Assembly (NCBI GenBank): GCA_021799015.1
Contig: JAJZBH010000002.1
Location: 1-43,520 of the forward strand
Length of the DNA stretch: 43,520 bases
DNA from: Pseudomonadota bacterium
GTDB lineage: Bacteria > Pseudomonadota > Alphaproteobacteria > Acetobacterales > Acetobacteraceae
Direction: 5' to 3'
Part shown: positions 41,543 through 43,520 of the stretch, in pieces
Layout of the letters: every line of letters starts with the position of its first letter
How positions within the stretch are numbered: position 1 is the stretch's first letter
Position numbers and translations under genes: made by a program
Notes under the pieces: model-generated
What the model saw: only the letters and a program-made list of their open reading frames with translations
What the model was told of the DNA's origin: nothing
Database searches by the model: none

Positions 41543-42976
41543 ATGACCGATCACCACGAAACACGCGCGCACGCGCGTCCTGACGCATATTCGCAGATTT
41601 CGCCCCACCGCTCACTCCATGTGATGACTTGGGGCTGCCAAATGAATGCCTATGACAGCGGTCGAATGGAGGATGTCCTGCGGCCGTTGGGTTTTCGCAG
41701 CGCTACCGGGCCGGACGCCGATCTCGTGATTCTCAACACGTGCCACATTCGCGAGCGGGCCGCCGAAAAGCTGTTCTCCGAACTTGGCCGGCTTCGTACC
41801 CTGAAGGAGGCGCGCGATGGAGCGATGACAATCGTTGTCGCCGGCTGCGTGGCGCAGGCCGAAGGCACAGAGATTTTGACCCGCGCGCCATTTGTGGATC
41901 TGGTGATTGGCTCTCAGTCCTATCACCGCTTGCCAGAATTGCTTGCCCGTCGCGCGCGTACTGGCGTGCCGGTCATCGAGACGGACTTCCCTGCAGAGCA
42001 GAAATTCGAACTCCTGCCGAAGGATCAAGCGTCGCAGGGCCCGGTAGCTTTTCTTGCGATACAAGAGGGATGCAACAAGTTCTGCACTTTTTGCGTTGTC
42101 CCGTATACGCGCGGTGAAGAGCAGAGTCGTCCTGCGGCGGCGATCCTCGCCGAAGCGCGCCTTCTTGTGACCAAAGGGGCACGAGAAATTGCATTGCTTG
42201 GACAGAATGTGAACGCCTGGCATGGCGAAGCTCCTTCCGGCGGGCAATGGTCTTTAGCGCGACTGCTTGCAGAATTGGCCGAAATTCCTGATCTCGCTCG
42301 CTTGCGTTACACGACCTCGCACCCGCGAGACATGCGAATGGAGCTCATTGCGGCACATCGGGACAACCCGAAGCTGCTGCCGTTCCTGCACCTGCCGGTC
42401 CAATCAGGGTCGGATGGGATCCTAAAGGCGATGAACCGACGTCATGATACCCGCCTCTTCCGGAGAATCGTCGATGATTTGCGGGCTGCGCGACCGGATA
42501 TCGCGCTGTCGAGCGATTTCATCGTCGGCTACCCCGGCGAAACGGATGCGGATTTCGAGGAAACCATGAACCTTGTCCGCGAGACAAGGTTTGCGCTCGC
42601 CTACAGTTTCAAATTTTCACCGCGCCCCGGAACCCCCGCCGCCAGCGCAGAAAACCAGGTACCAGAATCCGTAAAGGATGCGCGCCTGCAGGAATTGCAG
42701 GCTCTGCTCCGCGATCAGCAACATGCGTTCAACGATGCCCAGGTCGGTCGGCATTTCGACGTCCTCTTCACTGGATCCGGGCGGCATCCAGGGCAGATCG
42801 CCGGACGCTCACCGTATCTGCAGCCCGTCATTGTCGCGGACCAGAAAATAGGGCCCGGTACAATCCACGAAGTCACGATTACGGCTGCCAACCCGAACTC
42901 GCTCATGGCAAATATCGTTGGCGGCGCCATCACGGGACCCGCTTTAACACACGAACAGGAGCATAAAGCCGCTTGA
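41543..42976 (+). CDS. miaB: MiaB tRNA methylthiotransferase
   Basis: A 477-residue radical-SAM enzyme. The N-terminal UPF0004 domain has Cys32, Cys67 and Cys102 for one 4Fe-4S cluster. The radical-SAM motif CNKFCTFC has Cys177, Cys181 and Cys184 for the second. A TRAM domain (about 395-465) closes the protein. MiaB adds a methylthio group to N6-isopentenyladenosine at tRNA position 37. The ATG has TTGGA directly upstream and overlaps the end of a 9-codon frame (ATGA). The length is normal. It is coupled to the phoH-like gene. Confidence 0.96.
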   Translation: MTDHHETRAHARPDAYSQISPHRSLHVMTWGCQMNAYDSGRMEDVLRPLGFRSATGPDADLVILNTCHIRERAAEKLFSELGRLRTLKEARDGAMTIVVAGCVAQAEGTEILTRAPFVDLVIGSQSYHRLPELLARRARTGVPVIETDFPAEQKFELLPKDQASQGPVAFLAIQEGCNKFCTFCVVPYTRGEEQSRPAAAILAEARLLVTKGAREIALLGQNVNAWHGEAPSGGQWSLARLLAELAEIPDLARLRYTTSHPRDMRMELIAAHRDNPKLLPFLHLPVQSGSDGILKAMNRRHDTRLFRRIVDDLRAARPDIALSSDFIVGYPGETDADFEETMNLVRETRFALAYSFKFSPRPGTPAASAENQVPESVKDARLQELQALLRDQQHAFNDAQVGRHFDVLFTGSGRHPGQIAGRSPYLQPVIVADQKIGPGTIHEVTITAANPNSLMANIVGGAITGPALTHEQEHKAA

Positions 42977-43520
42977 ACCAGATCACTGCCTCCGCATCCA
43001 AGCTCGCGCGCACCCTTACATTCGACGATAACGCCTTACTTTCCATTCTACTTGGAGACCATGATCGCAACCTTGCCCGTATTGAGCAACGGCTAGGGGT
43101 GCGCCTCGCTTGTCGGGGGAACCGCGTATCGATTACTGGGGAAGCCCATCGAGTGGAAGCGGCCGAAATTGCGCTCTCCACATTATATCATCGCCTGATG
43201 CGCGGTGAAGCGATTGGCGCCGCCGATGTGGATGCGGCCGCCAGACTGGCTGATCCGGCAGCCGAGCCGCGACTACCGCTTTCCGATCTTCCGGCAATTC
43301 GTACACGCAAGGGGGTCGTCGGTCCGCGCAGCCCCGGTCAGACCGCCTATATCAATCTCCTCAGCCGCCACGAGATGGTTTTCGCCATCGGTCCTGCGGG
43401 AACCGGGAAGACTTACCTCGCAGTGGCACAGGCCGTCGCGATGCTTGGCACCGGCCGCGTCGACCGTATCGTGCTCTCGCGCCCCGCCGTCGAGGCTGGC
43501 GAGCGCTTGGGCTTTTTGCC
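42973..43520 (+). CDS. PhoH-family ATPase, partial (runs off window)
   Basis: The frame opens at a TTG overlapping the miaB stop (TTGA) and stays open for 182 codons to the window end. The N-terminal part has [20 protein letters not shown] (a KH-like segment); the P-loop is GPAGTGKT (140-147), followed by a segment that ends [14 protein letters not shown]. This is the PhoH/YbeZ form, an ATPase linked to RNA metabolism with the endonuclease YbeY, whose gene usually follows. No ATG or GTG occurs before the conserved region in this frame, so TTG is likely the true start. Confidence 0.9.
   Translation, partial: MNQITASASKLARTLTFDDNALLSILLGDHDRNLARIEQRLGVRLACRGNRVSITGEAHRVEAAEIALSTLYHRLMRGEAIGAADVDAAARLADPAAEPRLPLSDLPAIRTRKGVVGPRSPGQTAYINLLSRHEMVFAIGPAGTGKTYLAVAQAVAMLGTGRVDRIVLSRPAVEAGERLGFL

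Overview
The window looks like alphaproteobacterial chromosome, roughly 57-60% GC by eye. It carries nearly the whole gene set of one flagellum, followed by housekeeping genes. A ChvG/ChvI-type two-component pair and the order plsC-miaB-phoH point to Alphaproteobacteria, possibly an Acetobacteraceae-like or Sphingomonadales-like lineage; I cannot settle the family. Extracellular flagellar proteins are very poor in charged residues, especially arginine.

Left part (1-6630, all minus strand): a partial MHYT-domain sensor running off the window; a filament operon fliD-fliS-flgM-like-flgN-like; fliC (flagellin) with its own terminator; and fliL-fliP. Two good sigma-70-like promoters precede fliD and fliL. 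A plus-strand group follows (6794-9115): fliQ (copy 1), fliR, a possible 40-residue ORF, and flhB, converging on the next operon.

Central part (21896 down to 9112, minus strand): one tightly packed run, fliE-fliF-fliG-fliK-fliM-fliN-fliQ(copy 2)-flhA-fliA-motA-motB-(84-aa membrane protein)-fliH-fliI-fliJ. Most neighbours overlap or nearly touch. It encodes the MS-ring, switch, export gate, sigma-28, stator and export ATPase complex. Divergent from it across about 290 bp is the plus-strand rod/hook run flgB-C-D-E-F-G-H-I-J-K-L, then a 1144-residue sulfotransferase/glycosyltransferase fusion, then flgA.

Right part (36781-43520): minus-strand chvI-chvG; a divergent HugZ-family flavin/heme-type protein; a 612-bp stretch with no recognisable gene; then plsC, miaB and the first part of a phoH-like gene cut by the window end.

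Most notable: two distinct FliQ paralogues in one flagellar locus; a sulfotransferase-glycosyltransferase fusion within the hook/filament operon (candidate filament-modifying enzyme); a FliA/FlgM/FlgN-type control set unusual for Alphaproteobacteria; a FliM lacking the CheY-binding N-terminus; a flagellin with a single arginine; and two small unrecognised genes in the export/stator region. No rRNA, tRNA, CRISPR array or insertion sequence was seen.
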